The notes below the pieces were generated by a model. The model had not been told where the DNA came from and did no database searches. It saw only the letters and a program-made list of their open reading frames with translations. This document shows, in pieces, positions 8,454 to 18,428 of a stretch of DNA of 64,000 bases. A program made the translations under genes and the position numbers. Position 1 is the stretch's first letter. The number at the start of each line of letters is the position of its first letter. The stretch comes from Corynebacterium lizhenjunii (GTDB lineage: Bacteria > Actinomycetota > Actinomycetes > Mycobacteriales > Mycobacteriaceae): NCBI RefSeq assembly GCF_011038655.2, contig NZ_CP064954.1, positions 372,001 to 436,000 of the forward strand. The letters are read 5' to 3'.

Positions 8454-9845
8454 ATGGCAGGGGTGAGTACCCTACGCATTTTTGATACCAGCACCCGTTC
8501 GCAGCGTGATTTTGAGCCCATTGAGCCCGGCAAGGTTTCCATGTACTTGTGTGGGGCTACTCCGCAGGCTCAGCCCCACATTGGGCACCTGCGCTCTGGG
8601 GTGGCGTTTGATATTGTGCGCCGCTGGTTGCTGGCGCAGGGATTCGACGTGGCGTTTGTGCGCAACGTGACGGATATTGATGACAAGATCCTGGCCAAGG
8701 CTGCAGAGAATAACCGCCCGTGGTGGGAGTGGGTTTCCACCTATGAGCGGGAGTTTAGTCGGGCTTACGCCACCCTGGGCGTGCTGCCACCTTCGGTAGA
8801 GCCCCGTGCAACTGGGTTTGTCACGCAGATGGTGGAGTATATGCAGCGGCTTATTGATGCCGGCTTTGCCTACCCTTCTGCTGGCTCCGTCTACTTCGAT
8901 GTGGCTGCGTGGTCTCAAGCGGAAGGCTCTGACTATGGGGCACTGTCCGGCAACCGTCTAGAGGATATGGAGCAGGGGGAGTCTGATAATAGCGCCAAGC
9001 GCTCCCCGCAGGACTTCGCATTGTGGAAGGCCGCTAAGCCGGGGGAGCCCTCGTGGCCTACGCCGTGGGGTGCGGGCCGGCCGGGCTGGCACTTGGAGTG
9101 TTCGGCGATGTCCACCTACTACCTGGGCGGTAATTTTGATATTCACTGCGGCGGCCTGGATTTGCAGTTCCCGCACCATGAAAATGAAATCGCCCAGTCG
9201 CATGCGGCGGGCGATAAGTTTGCCAATTATTGGATGCACAACCACTGGGTGACCATGGCGGGGGAGAAGATGTCCAAGTCCTTGGGCAATGTGCTCTCCG
9301 TGGCGAATATGTTGGAGCTGGTGCGACCGGTGGAGCTGCGCTACTACCTGGGTTCGGCACATTATCGTTCGGTGCTGGAGTACTCGGAGGCGGCGCTGAA
9401 GGAGGCCGCGGCAGGCTACCGGCGCATCGAGGACTTTGTTACGCGCTTTGCAGACGTGGAGCTAGGGCAGTGGACTGAAGGCTTTGCAGAGGCGATGAAT
9501 GATGACATAGCGGTGCCCAAGGCATTGGCGGAAATCCACACCACAGTGCGGGCGGGAAATAAGGCACTGGCCAGTGGCCAGGAGCAGCAGGCGCGCGAGC
9601 TGGCAGCTAGTGTGCGGGCCATGGCTTCGGTGTTGGGCTTCGACCCCGTAGAGTGGTCTGGGAACACTGGCAGCGGCCAGGCGGAGTCCGCCCTGGAAGT
9701 CCTGGTGGCTGCGGAGCTGGAGCGGCGCACGGCTGCCCGCGCGGCAAAGGATTGGGCTACTGCGGATGAGGTCCGTGACCGTCTGGCTGCCGCTGGCATA
9801 ACTATTACAGATACTGCCGATGGCCCCACCTGGTCCTTGAGTTAG
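8454..9845 (+). CDS. cysS: Cysteinyl-tRNA synthetase
   Basis: A 463-residue class I aminoacyl-tRNA synthetase charging tRNA-Cys. The HIGH motif is in [13 protein letters not shown] with the zinc-binding Cys in front; GWHLECSAM and [14 protein letters not shown] are the zinc/substrate blocks; KMSKS is in [10 protein letters not shown]. Its opening is close to M. tuberculosis CysS1, which separates it from the related mycothiol ligase MshC. GTG 8463 is an alternative start. Just after the stop begins a 13-bp tandem repeat. Confidence 0.95.
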   Translation: MAGVSTLRIFDTSTRSQRDFEPIEPGKVSMYLCGATPQAQPHIGHLRSGVAFDIVRRWLLAQGFDVAFVRNVTDIDDKILAKAAENNRPWWEWVSTYEREFSRAYATLGVLPPSVEPRATGFVTQMVEYMQRLIDAGFAYPSAGSVYFDVAAWSQAEGSDYGALSGNRLEDMEQGESDNSAKRSPQDFALWKAAKPGEPSWPTPWGAGRPGWHLECSAMSTYYLGGNFDIHCGGLDLQFPHHENEIAQSHAAGDKFANYWMHNHWVTMAGEKMSKSLGNVLSVANMLELVRPVELRYYLGSAHYRSVLEYSEAALKEAAAGYRRIEDFVTRFADVELGQWTEGFAEAMNDDIAVPKALAEIHTTVRAGNKALASGQEQQARELAASVRAMASVLGFDPVEWSGNTGSGQAESALEVLVAAELERRTAARAAKDWATADEVRDRLAAAGITITDTADGPTWSLS

Positions 9846-9896
9846 CAGTGTGAGCTTGCAGTGTGAGCTTGCACTGTGAGCTTGCACTGTGAACTA
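9845..9896. repeat. 13-bp tandem repeat, four copies
   Basis: Four units of GCAGTGTGAGCTT (9845-9857, 9858-9870, 9871-9883, 9884-9896) with one to a few changes in units 3 and 4, starting at the last base of cysS. GCTAG-containing inverted pieces follow to 9925. Likely slippage-generated; could affect cysS mRNA ends or expression of the methyltransferase downstream. Confidence 0.8.
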
Positions 9897-9975
9897 GCAA
9901 CGCTAGTTGGCAGTGCGCTAGCAACTTGAGTCAAAACCCCGGTGAGCTTTTGGTACTAGAGGAGACACAACACTA

Positions 9976-10923
9976 ATGGCACGAATTCACGGCCGCGGCG
10001 GCGCGGGCGCGCGCAAGACGAATAAGAAGGGCGCTACCAAAGGCAGTGGTGGGCAGCGTCGCAAGGGCTTGGAGGGCAAGGGCCCCACGCCTAAGGCAGA
10101 GGACCGTATCTACCACGCCAAGCACAAGGCCAAGTTGGAGCGCGAGCGCCGCAATTCCGGCCGCCACGTCAAGGAAACCGCAGAGATGGTGGTGGGGCGC
10201 AACCCGGTGGTGGAGTGCTTGCACGCCAAGGTCCCGGCCACCTCGCTCTATATTGTGCAGGGCACGCGTAACGATGAGCGCCTGTCAGAGGCCGTGGCCA
10301 TGGCCAACACCCGCAGCATTCCGGTGTTGGAAATCCCCCGGCATGAGATGGACCGGATGACGGGCAATGGAATGCACCAGGGGATCGGGCTGCAGATACC
10401 GCCCTATAAGTACGCCGATGTGCACCAGTTGATGGAGCGTGCGCGAGATTCCGCAGAGCCGGGCCTGTTCGTCATCCTGGATAACATCACGGACCCGCGC
10501 AATTTGGGTGCGGTGATCCGCTCGGTGGCGGCTTTTGGCGGCCACGGGGTAATTATCCCGGAGCGGCGTTCGGCTTCCGTCACGGCGGTGGCGTGGCGTA
10601 CCTCGGCGGGCACGGCCGCGCGCCTGCCGGTGGCGCGCGCAACCAACCTCACCCGCACTGTGCAGGACTTTCAGAAGGCCGGCTATCAGGTGGTGGGCCT
10701 TGATGCTGGCGGGGAACACACCCTGGACACCTACCGTGGCGGCGCGGAGCCGGTTGTTATCGTCATCGGTTCTGAGGGCAAGGGCATTTCCCGCCTGGTG
10801 CGGGAGAATTGCGACGTCATCATGTCCATCCCCATGGTGCCGTGGGTGGAATCCCTCAATGCTTCCGTGGCAGCAGGGGCGGTGCTTTCCGAGTTCGCCC
10901 GCCAGCGCCGCCAGCAGTCCTAG
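9976..10923 (+). CDS. SpoU-family 2'-O-ribose methyltransferase (RlmB/TrmH type)
   Basis: A 315-residue knotted (SPOUT) methyltransferase, probably acting on 23S rRNA G2251-type guanosine. A basic, Gly/Lys-rich N-terminal tail (about 65 residues) precedes the substrate-binding domain ([14 protein letters not shown]). SPOUT motifs: [30 protein letters not shown], and [17 protein letters not shown]. It lies after cysS as Rv3579c does. The call to RlmB rather than a tRNA enzyme rests on context and length. Confidence 0.88.
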   Translation: MARIHGRGGAGARKTNKKGATKGSGGQRRKGLEGKGPTPKAEDRIYHAKHKAKLERERRNSGRHVKETAEMVVGRNPVVECLHAKVPATSLYIVQGTRNDERLSEAVAMANTRSIPVLEIPRHEMDRMTGNGMHQGIGLQIPPYKYADVHQLMERARDSAEPGLFVILDNITDPRNLGAVIRSVAAFGGHGVIIPERRSASVTAVAWRTSAGTAARLPVARATNLTRTVQDFQKAGYQVVGLDAGGEHTLDTYRGGAEPVVIVIGSEGKGISRLVRENCDVIMSIPMVPWVESLNASVAAGAVLSEFARQRRQQS

Positions 10924-10931
10924 CCCGCGCG

Positions 10932-11765
10932 TTAAGGCGTGCGCACACGCCGGAAGAACTCTGCCACTAGGTCCGCGGCGATAAAAGAGTTGGTATTGCG
11001 CCCCAGGCGGGCGTCGAGCACGTTGCCCGAAGGGATAAGGTGCCCCATGCCTGCAACGCGCAGCAGCTCCACGGGGGCAGGGCCCTCCCACCGAAAGCGG
11101 GTGGTATCCCCAAAAATCTGCTCGCTCACCGGCTCCGGATGAGCCCCATTGAGCTCAGCCAACCGCGCAGCAGTCTCCATGGCGCCGAGTACCGGGCCCC
11201 GGGTGCGCTGCGCATCCAGGCCCGCCGTGCCACCTTCATAAGGGGCTAGAGGATCAGCGGTGCCGTGCATGAGCAGCACCGGGGTGGGGAGAAAAGCACT
11301 ATCGGGGTTGGTGGGCGCGTGATTGGAACCGGCACCGAGGGTGGAGGCGAAGACAACGGCGGCATCGGCAAGCCTAGGGGCATCAAACAGCAAGCGTAGC
11401 ACCATCTGCCCACCATTAGAAAAGCCTGCCAGGAACACCCGCCGGGGTGCTAGCTCGCGGATCAAGGCGCGGGTAAAGCCGACATCATCAATGCCCAGCT
11501 CGCGCGCGGCAACCGGCAAGGTGGCGCGGGCATCATTAAAGTGCTGCTCCACGCCGTAGGGGTACGCCACCTGCATCCCATCCAGTGCGTCAAAGGTCCC
11601 TGCAGTAAAGCGGCGGATGACGTTGCCGGACTGCAGGGAGCCGTGGAAGAAAATCAACAAATCATGCGGGCCTGGTGCACCCTGCGGGGTGACCAAGACG
11701 TATTTGCGCTGGCGGCCTTGGTGCTCCAGGCGACGGTGTTCGACGGTGGTTTCGCGGGCATTCAC
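10932..11765 (-). CDS. Alpha/beta-hydrolase, PHB-depolymerase/LpqC-like esterase
   Basis: A 277-residue esterase-like protein. It shows LLIFFHGSLQSG (oxyanion region), the nucleophile elbow GFSNGG (Ser), an acid in MHGTADPLAPYEG and a His in GMGHLIPSG, forming a complete triad. There is no signal peptide, so it is probably cytosolic, unlike secreted LpqC or feruloyl esterases. Substrate unknown. RLADAAV is encoded over a copy of the dispersed word (11358-11372). Convergent with the methyltransferase, 8 bases apart. Confidence 0.75.
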   Translation of the reverse strand: MNARETTVEHRRLEHQGRQRKYVLVTPQGAPGPHDLLIFFHGSLQSGNVIRRFTAGTFDALDGMQVAYPYGVEQHFNDARATLPVAARELGIDDVGFTRALIRELAPRRVFLAGFSNGGQMVLRLLFDAPRLADAAVVFASTLGAGSNHAPTNPDSAFLPTPVLLMHGTADPLAPYEGGTAGLDAQRTRGPVLGAMETAARLAELNGAHPEPVSEQIFGDTTRFRWEGPAPVELLRVAGMGHLIPSGNVLDARLGRNTNSFIAADLVAEFFRRVRTP

Positions 11766-11786
11766 GGCTTCACAGTCTAGCCGGGC

Positions 11787-12692
11787 CTAGTTGGTGGCGT
11801 GGTGGGCCTCGCCCTCTGGGAAGTGTTCGCGGTGAGTACGCCGGGCGGCAACATCATCGCGCACCGCCCGGCGCCCGCGCAGCCACCCCACCAGGCGGCA
11901 GACCAGATAAATCACAAAGGAAATGGTGGTCACAAACACTGATACCGGCAAACCCGGCGCCAGGGAAGCCAGCAGCCCACCCACGGCGGCGACCTCCGCA
12001 AACAACGTAGACCAGAGCACCGCGCGCACAGGGGAGGAAGTAATCTGTACCGCGGCGGCACCGGGGGTAATCAGCAGCGCCATCACCAGCAGAGAGCCCA
12101 CAATCTGCACCGACTGCGCCGCAGCCAAACCCACCAGTACCGCAAAAACTACGGAGAGCAGGCGCACCCGCACGCCTGCGGCCTGGGCCATAACCGGGTC
12201 CGCGAACGCAAATAGCATGGGGCGCCACAGCACAAAGACGGTGACCACGATGATGACAGTGGTGGCCGCCAGCAGCCACACCGATGCCCCAGATACCCCC
12301 ACAATCTGGCCCGTGAGCAGCGTCATGGCCGTGGAAGAATTGCCGGGGTAGAGGTGCAAGAAGAGCACCGACAGGCCCAGGCCGAAGCTCATCACCACCC
12401 CAATGGCAGAATCCTGCTGGCCTTTGAAACCCAGCACTGCCAGCACAATTGCCGCCACAATCGCCCCCGCCACCGCGCCAAAGCCGATGTTGAATCCAAA
12501 GAGCAGCGCTGCGGCCGCGCCCATTAGTGCCAACTCTGAGGTAGCGTGCACCGAAAAAGACATCTGGCGCAGCACAATTAGGGTAGTAATGACCCCGGAG
12601 AGGATACCCAACAGCGCGCACGCCAGCAGGGACTGCTGGACGAAGTCGACGCTGATGAGGTAGCGGGTATCGGCAAGATAGTCAGACAACAA
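11787..12692 (-). CDS. znuB: Zinc/manganese-type ABC transporter permease
   Basis: A 301-residue ABC-3 family membrane permease with about eight or nine hydrophobic helices (for example QSLLACALLGILSGVITTLIV and LVGLAAAQSVQIVGSLLVMALLI). The His-rich C-terminus (RRTHREHFPEGEAHHATN) may bind metal. It overlaps the ATPase gene by 11 bases, so the three genes form a binding protein-ATPase-permease operon. Position beside otsB/ipsA matches the Zur-controlled zinc importer of C. glutamicum. Zinc is inferred from context; manganese cannot be excluded. Confidence 0.85.
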   Translation of the reverse strand: MLSDYLADTRYLISVDFVQQSLLACALLGILSGVITTLIVLRQMSFSVHATSELALMGAAAALLFGFNIGFGAVAGAIVAAIVLAVLGFKGQQDSAIGVVMSFGLGLSVLFLHLYPGNSSTAMTLLTGQIVGVSGASVWLLAATTVIIVVTVFVLWRPMLFAFADPVMAQAAGVRVRLLSVVFAVLVGLAAAQSVQIVGSLLVMALLITPGAAAVQITSSPVRAVLWSTLFAEVAAVGGLLASLAPGLPVSVFVTTISFVIYLVCRLVGWLRGRRAVRDDVAARRTHREHFPEGEAHHATN

Positions 12693-13374
12693 TGAGCCTT
12701 CCCTCGACGTTGAGCACTGTGACCTTGGAGCCGTAGAGCTCGCTTAACACTTCTGAGCGCATGACTTCCTCTACCGGGCCCAGCATGTGCCCGTGCGGCG
12801 CCAGGTAGAGCACGCGGTCCACCACGTGTAGCACGGGGTTAATGCCGTGGGTGACAAAAAGAACCGACAAGTCCCTTTCCCGGCGCCAGGTGTCCAGCTT
12901 GTCCACCGTGGCGGCCTGGCGAGCGGGGTCCAGGGAGAGCAGGGGTTCATCGGCAAGCAAGAGCTGCGGGTCGTGCGCCAGGGCTTGCGCTTGGCGCACC
13001 AGCTGTTGTTGCCCGCCGGAGAGTTGGCCCACGCGACGGCCGGCAATGCCCGTCGCCCCGACCTCTGCCAGCAGCTGGTCCACCCGCCCGCGCGGGGGCC
13101 GCCGAAAACCGGGAGCAACGGCCAGGGAGACCAAATCCCGGGCGCGCATGGGCAGCTCCGGCGGAAACATGCGTTGCTGGGGGATAAACCCCACCCGGGC
13201 CTGGCAGCTCACCGTCCCGGACGTTAGCGCCCGCGTGCCCAAGATGGTGCCCAACAGCGTGGACTTGCCCACACCATTGGGCCCCAGCACTGCCACAAAT
13301 TCACCCGCGCCTACGTCCAGGTTAAGCCCGGACCACAGTGGGTCTACTGCGGCGTCGCGAAAGCTTAGCAGCAT
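12682..13374 (-). CDS. znuC: Zinc/manganese-type ABC transporter ATPase
   Basis: A 230-residue nucleotide-binding subunit with Walker A GPNGVGKST, signature QLSGGQQQL, Walker B LLLADEPLLSLD and switch VTHG. The usual Glu after Walker B is present (DEP). The start ATG shares its last bases with the stop of the upstream binding-protein gene, showing translational coupling. It energises import of a divalent metal with the flanking ZnuA and ZnuB. Confidence 0.88.
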   Translation of the reverse strand: MLLSFRDAAVDPLWSGLNLDVGAGEFVAVLGPNGVGKSTLLGTILGTRALTSGTVSCQARVGFIPQQRMFPPELPMRARDLVSLAVAPGFRRPPRGRVDQLLAEVGATGIAGRRVGQLSGGQQQLVRQAQALAHDPQLLLADEPLLSLDPARQAATVDKLDTWRRERDLSVLFVTHGINPVLHVVDRVLYLAPHGHMLGPVEEVMRSEVLSELYGSKVTVLNVEGRLIVV

Positions 13375-14402
13375 TACGCGCCGGGCTTTCTTGCTGAGTC
13401 TGCCGATGCCGCCTGCCCCGCCGGGTCTGCCCCGGCCTGGCTCGCCGGGTCTGCCCCGGCCTGGCTCGCCGCCTTCTCCAGGGCACCGAGCACCTGCTCG
13501 TAGTAGTCAAAGAAGTTCTCCCCGCCCACGGGGGTCTCGCCAATTTCTACGATGGGCATTCCGGCGGCCTCGGCGGCGTCATGGATGCGCTGGGTCAGGT
13601 CGGTTTGGGTCTGCGGATTGTAGATGAGCAGGTCAAAGTCCCTGGCCTGCACGGCTTGGAGGAAGCGCGCCAGGTCTGCAGCTGCCGGTTCGCCTTCGCT
13701 CAAGGTCACGGCCCGGTACTTCTCCGGGGTCTTGTCTGTCCAGGGGGCGGGGGCTAGTAGGTAATCTGCAATCGGCTCGGTTTGGGCATAGGTGCGCGCG
13801 GGCAGGGCGGCCAGGCGGTCGCGCACGCTGGTGGTTTTGGCCACGACCGTTTCGGCAGATGCACCTGCATCCGGGTCTAGGGCATTGATGGCGCTGGCAA
13901 CGTCTTTGGCCACAAGCGTGATGGCGTCGATGTCGTACCAGACATGCTCATTGCCGTCGATGACTTCCACCCGCGATTGCGCGGCGTTGCCCGCGTCTGG
14001 GTTGCGCAGCCCGCCGTGGTCTACCAGCGGCAGTGCGGAGATGATGGCGTCCTGGTTGCTCATGGCCTGGTAGAGCCAAGCGTCATAGCCGCCGCCACCG
14101 ACGACGGCAATGTCAGCGTCGTTCGCGCGCGCCACATCTGCGGCGGTGGGCTCGAAGTGGTGGGGGTCTACGTCCGGGTTGGTGATAACGGAGGTGACAG
14201 TAACCGGCGTGTCAGAGGCCACGGTGTCCGCGACTTCCTGCGCGATGTGGGCCCAAATCGGCGTGGAGGCCACGATGTTGATGCCCTCCTCGCCAGCGCC
14301 GCCCCCGGCCCCGCTGCTTGCTGCGGGCTGCCCGCTGGAGGAACACGAGCTAAGCGTTAATGCCAACAAGGTTGCGGCGGCAAGCCGGGCCAAATTTGTC
14401 AT
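13374..14402 (-). CDS. znuA: Zinc-type ABC transporter substrate-binding lipoprotein
   Basis: A 342-residue cluster A-I metal-binding lipoprotein. Signal peptide with lipobox TLSS-C near residue 20; metal-site segments DPHHFEPTAAD (His) and NEHVWYD (His), with later acidic ligands. I chose ATG 14402 because it puts the signal peptide at the N-terminus; a longer form would need a TTG at 14438. The C-terminal tail repeats ASQAGADP and ends over a copy of the dispersed word (13399-13413), read here as AASAD. First gene of the znuACB operon, divergent from the LacI-type regulator. Confidence 0.87.
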   Translation of the reverse strand: MTNLARLAAATLLALTLSSCSSSGQPAASSGAGGGAGEEGINIVASTPIWAHIAQEVADTVASDTPVTVTSVITNPDVDPHHFEPTAADVARANDADIAVVGGGGYDAWLYQAMSNQDAIISALPLVDHGGLRNPDAGNAAQSRVEVIDGNEHVWYDIDAITLVAKDVASAINALDPDAGASAETVVAKTTSVRDRLAALPARTYAQTEPIADYLLAPAPWTDKTPEKYRAVTLSEGEPAAADLARFLQAVQARDFDLLIYNPQTQTDLTQRIHDAAEAAGMPIVEIGETPVGGENFFDYYEQVLGALEKAASQAGADPASQAGADPAGQAASADSARKPGA

Positions 14403-14473
14403 GCGCTCTAGTTTCCTGTTGTTGGAAATCGATGTCAAATGAAAAGCTATTGAAAAACGGTACAGTGGAATCC

Positions 14474-15544
14474 ATGTCTTCTCGCAGCCCGCACCGCAAA
14501 ACCCTGGCCTGGTTGGCTGCAGAATTAGGGGTATCCGCCACCACAGTCTCTAACGCCTATAACCGCCCGGACCAGCTGGCACCCGCCACCCGGGAGCGCA
14601 TTTTGCGCGCCGCCCAGGAGCTCGGTTACGCGGGCCCGGACCCCACCGCGCGAAACCTGCGCACCCGCCATGCCGGAACGGTGGGGGTGTTGCTGACGGA
14701 GCACCTGTCTTATGCCTTCGAGGATTTGGCCTCCGTGGACTTCTTGGCCGGAATGGCGGAGTCTACAGAGTCGTCGTTGACCTTGATTCCTGCAGGTCCT
14801 GATGCCGCCGCTCGCCCCGGCAAGATTGCCGACATGGTGGGTGGCGCTGCCGTGGATGGCTTTGTGGTCTACTCCGTGGCTGCGGGGGATCCTTACTTGG
14901 AGGCCGCGCGCGCCCGCAACCTTCCGCTGGTGGTGTGCGACCAGCCCAAGGACACCGGGGCGCCCTTTGTGGGGATTGATGATCACCTCGCCATCCAGCC
15001 CGCCGCCCAGGCCTTGGTGGCCGCCGGGCACCGTCGCATTGGCATCCTGGCTATCCGCTTGTTTCGCCAGCGCCGCGATGGCCCGGTGTCTGTACCCCAG
15101 CTTGCCGATGCCCCCCTCCACGTCCAGCGTGCCCGCGTCCAAGGTGCGTTGGAGGTTTTTGGTGCGGCGGGTATTGGGGAGGTCCCGATTATCACCCGGC
15201 ACCTTAATACTCCGGAGACTGCCCGCGCGGCTGCGGCGCAGCTTCTCGATGCCCACCCGGACATCACCGCAGTGTTATGCACCACGGACTCTATGGCCTT
15301 GGGCGTGCTGGCCCTGGCGCAGGAGCGCGGCTGGGACGTCCCGGGGGATCTGTCCGTGACCGGTTTCGATGGGATTGCCCCCGCCCTGGCGCGGGGGTTG
15401 AGCACCGTGGTGCAGCCCAACAAGGACAAGGGCGTAGCTGCTGGCCGCATGCTGAGCCAATTCATTGCCACTGGTTCACCCGTGCCCAGCCAGCAACTCG
15501 AGACCACGTTTATGTTGGGAACCACGCTGGGCCCACCCCGCTGA
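14474..15544 (+). CDS. ipsA: LacI-family transcriptional regulator, IpsA-like
   Basis: A 356-residue repressor or activator. The helix-turn-helix is typical LacI type (TLAWLAAELGVSATTVSNAYNRPDQL), followed by a periplasmic-binding-protein-like effector domain. The neighbours (zinc transporter one side, otsB/otsA other side) are those of C. glutamicum IpsA, the inositol-responsive regulator of inositol-1-phosphate synthase and mycothiol genes; the symbol rests on that synteny. ATG 14474 has a TACAGT -10-like box 7 bases upstream, suggesting a leaderless mRNA. A variable loop PQLADAPLH carries a perfect copy of the dispersed 15-base word (15101-15115). Confidence 0.75.
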   Translation: MSSRSPHRKTLAWLAAELGVSATTVSNAYNRPDQLAPATRERILRAAQELGYAGPDPTARNLRTRHAGTVGVLLTEHLSYAFEDLASVDFLAGMAESTESSLTLIPAGPDAAARPGKIADMVGGAAVDGFVVYSVAAGDPYLEAARARNLPLVVCDQPKDTGAPFVGIDDHLAIQPAAQALVAAGHRRIGILAIRLFRQRRDGPVSVPQLADAPLHVQRARVQGALEVFGAAGIGEVPIITRHLNTPETARAAAAQLLDAHPDITAVLCTTDSMALGVLALAQERGWDVPGDLSVTGFDGIAPALARGLSTVVQPNKDKGVAAGRMLSQFIATGSPVPSQQLETTFMLGTTLGPPR

Positions 15545-15619
15545 CGCTTATGCTGCCCCGCCTCCTAGTTCCGCTGGCGTCGGCACGGGAACGGGTCACA
15601 TTAGGTGGGGCCGCACAGT

Positions 15620-15658
15620 GCTAGGTGCGCGGGCTTAAGAGCTAGGCGCGCGGGCTTA
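15620..15658. repeat. Direct repeat duplicating the otsB 3' end
   Basis: GCTAGGYGCGCGGGCTTA occurs at 15620-15637 and 15641-15658. The right copy is the end of otsB (codons for ISPRA and the stop); the left copy lies just beyond the stop. Confidence 0.75.
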
Positions 15659-16403
15659 TGAAGTCGGCGCGCGCGGTGGCTAGGTCGTGGAGGAATTGGG
15701 CCACTGCGTCGACATCGGCCAGACGGTGTGCGGCAGTAGTGGGGCCGTCGCCGACTTTGATGGCGGCATCGGCAGTAGGGTCAAGGACGGCAAAGCCTTG
15801 CTCATCGGTGACATCATCGCCAAGGAAGACAACGGTGGTTGCGCCCACGCGCTCACGGAATTGCTCAATCCAGGTGCCCTTGGTGGCGTGGACGGCGGAG
15901 AACTCCACCACCATCTTGCCCAGGGTCTTGGGGTAGGACCCGGCCTCGATCTGCATGGCGGCAGCCAACGCGGCCTGCGCTGCCTCGGGGTCTACCCGGT
16001 GCAATGCTAGGACGTGGAGCACCCGCTGGAAGGGCTTGACCTCTATTTCTGTGCCGGGAAAACGCGCGACTATTGCCTCCAGCTCCCGCTCCACGTGGTC
16101 CAGGTGCGCCTGGGCGCCGGCGTCCAAGGGCAGCACGGCTTGGGAGGACTCCGCCCCGTGGGAGCCACCAAAGACCACCGGGTGTGCCAGCGGGCAGACC
16201 TGCTCCAGGCCGTCGAGGTGACGCCCGGAAAGCACCGCCGCGGTGGTATGTGGCAGGCCCGCCAGCAAGGTTAGCGCGGCCATGGACTGGGGGTGGGCCT
16301 TGACGGAGTAGGGGTCCGTGGCGAACTCGGCCAAGGTGCCATCGAAGTCACTGACTACTGCCAGGTGAGGGGCGCGCGCCAGGGTTTGTACTAAAGAATC
16401 CAT
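15642..16403 (-). CDS. otsB: Trehalose-6-phosphate phosphatase
   Basis: A 253-residue HAD-superfamily phosphatase converting trehalose-6-phosphate to trehalose, the sugar carrier of corynomycolates and an osmoprotectant. HAD motif I is VVSDFDGTLAEF (nucleophile Asp); motif II SGRHLDGL; motif IV VFLGDDVTDEQGF. ATG 16403 (MDSLVQTLARAP) is the first ATG; extending further needs a TTG. It ends a minus-strand run with otsA and a lipoprotein, so both trehalose steps are probably co-expressed. Confidence 0.93.
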   Translation of the reverse strand: MDSLVQTLARAPHLAVVSDFDGTLAEFATDPYSVKAHPQSMAALTLLAGLPHTTAAVLSGRHLDGLEQVCPLAHPVVFGGSHGAESSQAVLPLDAGAQAHLDHVERELEAIVARFPGTEIEVKPFQRVLHVLALHRVDPEAAQAALAAAMQIEAGSYPKTLGKMVVEFSAVHATKGTWIEQFRERVGATTVVFLGDDVTDEQGFAVLDPTADAAIKVGDGPTTAAHRLADVDAVAQFLHDLATARADFISPRA

Positions 16404-16415
16404 GCACAAAGCCTT

Positions 16416-16985
16416 CTACTTGGACAAAGAGACAAAACGAATTGCTGGCGAGTCTACCCGCTCGTCTTGCAAAGTCAGCACTAATTCGGAGTTTTTATCC
16501 ATGCGCAGGTCAAAGGTGTTGTCTGCGCGCAGCAGGCGTTCGAGCTGATTGTGGGCCCACAGGGACTCATGCGCACAGTCTTCGCGAGGCGCAGCAAAGT
16601 CAATGCTGCTAATGCGCAGCGTGTTTGCGGTGTCTACCGCGGCTGGCTGGCCGTCGTGGGTGTAGTCTGCGCGCCCGCGAAATTGCGCGCAGCCAGTGGT
16701 TCCCACCAGCCCCGCGGTGCCAAGCGTGAGGGAAGGCGCCGGGTTGACTGTATCTGGGATTGTGCTAGGGGAGTCCGGGGAGGTATAGATCCCCACCACC
16801 TGCCAGGAGCGGTCTTGCACCACTTCGGGGCTGCTGCATGCGGCCAAGGGCAGTGCCAGCGCCAGGGCTCCAGCCAGTCCGCCCACCCGCGCCCGCCGGG
16901 GCGCAGTGCCCGCCCGGGTCCGCCGGGGCGCAGCGCCCAACCTGGCACGCCCGGCCACAGCACCCGCCCGCGCCCGCGCGGTCAT
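16416..16985 (-). CDS. META/HslJ-like lipoprotein between otsA and otsB
   Basis: A 189-residue predicted lipoprotein with a long, Arg/Ala-rich, repetitive N-terminus (three RTRAG/RRARVG-like units), a hydrophobic segment, and lipobox PLAA-C near residue 49. The domain GTTGCAQFRGRADY with a later acidic core resembles META (HslJ) folds. Start ATG 16985 overlaps the otsA stop by 4 bases (ATGA), strongly supporting this start and coupling. Function unknown; the context suggests envelope or osmotic stress. Confidence 0.7.
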   Translation of the reverse strand: MTARARAGAVAGRARLGAAPRRTRAGTAPRRARVGGLAGALALALPLAACSSPEVVQDRSWQVVGIYTSPDSPSTIPDTVNPAPSLTLGTAGLVGTTGCAQFRGRADYTHDGQPAAVDTANTLRISSIDFAAPREDCAHESLWAHNQLERLLRADNTFDLRMDKNSELVLTLQDERVDSPAIRFVSLSK

Positions 16986-18418
16986 TGCGCCTGCCTGTCT
17001 GCCCCGGCGGTGCTCAAACACTCCAGGAAGGTTGATGCCCACAGATCCACGTCATGGGCCATCACATGCTCGTGCATGGCGCGCATGCGTTGCGCCAAGA
17101 CGTCTGGTTGTTGCTTGAGCCCCACCACGGCGTCGCGTAGCGCCTTCTTCATCGACTCGATGTCGAAGGGGTTGCATTGATAGGCCTGGGTCAGCTCGGC
17201 GGCGGCACCGGCGAACTCGGAGAGTACTAGCGCCCCGGAGTTATCCCCGTGGCAGGCAACATACTCCTTGGCCACCAAGTTCATGCCGTCTTTAAAGGGG
17301 GTGACCAGCATGACGTCTGCCATTCGGTAGTAGCGGCGCAGGATGGTCTTATTGACGCTGGTGTGCTGGTAATGCACCACTGGTTGGCCTATACGCCCAA
17401 AGCGCCCATTAATCCTTCCTACCGCCTCTTCCACCGTCGAGCGCGTGGTGCGGTAGTGCTCCAAACGCTCCCGCGACGGCGTGGCCAGCTGCACCAGGCA
17501 CACCTGATCCGGGTCCAACGCGCCGGTTTCTAGCAGTTCCTCAAAGGCGATCAGCCGCTGGTGGATGCCCTTGGTGTAATCCAGCCGGTCGACGCCCAGA
17601 ATCACGGTGCGCTCTTTGCCCAGTTCTGCGTGTAGGCGCTCTGCCCCGCCCAGGTCTGCGGGTGTGAGGTCCGCCATCGCGGCGGCCGCAATGGAGATGG
17701 GGAATGCGCCTATGCCGCTGCGCCGGCCATCGCCCGCACTGACCCACGTGCCGATGCCCCGTGTGCGCACACTACCAGTAACCTCCAGGCCCTGCCTGCG
17801 CGCAAGTTCAGCGAAGTTGCGGGCGTTGGACTCCAGCTGGAAACCGATGATGTCCGCGCCCAACAAGCCCCGCACCAACTCGGTGCGCCACGGCAGTTGA
17901 GCAAACAAGTCAGGGGAGGGGAAGGGGATGTGTAAAAAGAACCCGATGGTCAAGTCGGGGCGCAGCTGGCGCAAGATACCGGGCAGTAGCTGTAGCTGGT
18001 AGTCCTGCACCCACACGGTGGCCCCAGGGGCGGCAACAGCGGCGACCTCATTGGCAAAGCGCAGGTTAACTTCCCGGTATGCCTGCCACCAGTCGCGGCT
18101 ATAGATCGGAGTGACAATCAGATCGTGGTACAGCGGCCACAACGTTGCATTAGAAAAGCCTTCATAAAAGCCCTCAAAATCCGCCTGAGTGAGCTTGACG
18201 GGGTGCAACAACACGCCGCCTTCGGTACGGAAGGGCTCCGGGGCGTCCCCCACTACCCCAGGCCAGCCCACCCAACAGCCCTGGTGCTTTTCTAGCACCG
18301 GAGTCAGGGCACTGACCAATCCACCCGGGGAAGGCGCCCAGGTGCGGGTGCCATCCGGGGCAGTGTGCGTATCCACCGGCAGCCGGTTGGCCACCACCAC
18401 AAAGCTGTTGTCGCTCAT
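16982..18418 (-). CDS. otsA: Trehalose-6-phosphate synthase
   Basis: A 478-residue GT20 glycosyltransferase joining UDP-glucose and glucose-6-phosphate. Family blocks: VVANRLPV at the N-terminus, [43 protein letters not shown], and [18 protein letters not shown] near the C-terminus. Length is normal for OtsA. Downstream, the lipoprotein gene overlaps its stop; upstream, the Lys-rich protein gene ends 10 bases before it, so all probably share a transcript. Confidence 0.95.
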   Translation of the reverse strand: MSDNSFVVVANRLPVDTHTAPDGTRTWAPSPGGLVSALTPVLEKHQGCWVGWPGVVGDAPEPFRTEGGVLLHPVKLTQADFEGFYEGFSNATLWPLYHDLIVTPIYSRDWWQAYREVNLRFANEVAAVAAPGATVWVQDYQLQLLPGILRQLRPDLTIGFFLHIPFPSPDLFAQLPWRTELVRGLLGADIIGFQLESNARNFAELARRQGLEVTGSVRTRGIGTWVSAGDGRRSGIGAFPISIAAAAMADLTPADLGGAERLHAELGKERTVILGVDRLDYTKGIHQRLIAFEELLETGALDPDQVCLVQLATPSRERLEHYRTTRSTVEEAVGRINGRFGRIGQPVVHYQHTSVNKTILRRYYRMADVMLVTPFKDGMNLVAKEYVACHGDNSGALVLSEFAGAAAELTQAYQCNPFDIESMKKALRDAVVGLKQQPDVLAQRMRAMHEHVMAHDVDLWASTFLECLSTAGADRQAQ

Positions 18419-18428
18419 GGGGCGCCCC

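Noticed and set aside
9845-9896. CRISPR-like array
   Set aside because: Units are only 13 bp and contiguous with no spacers; this is a simple tandem repeat. No CRISPR array was seen in the window.
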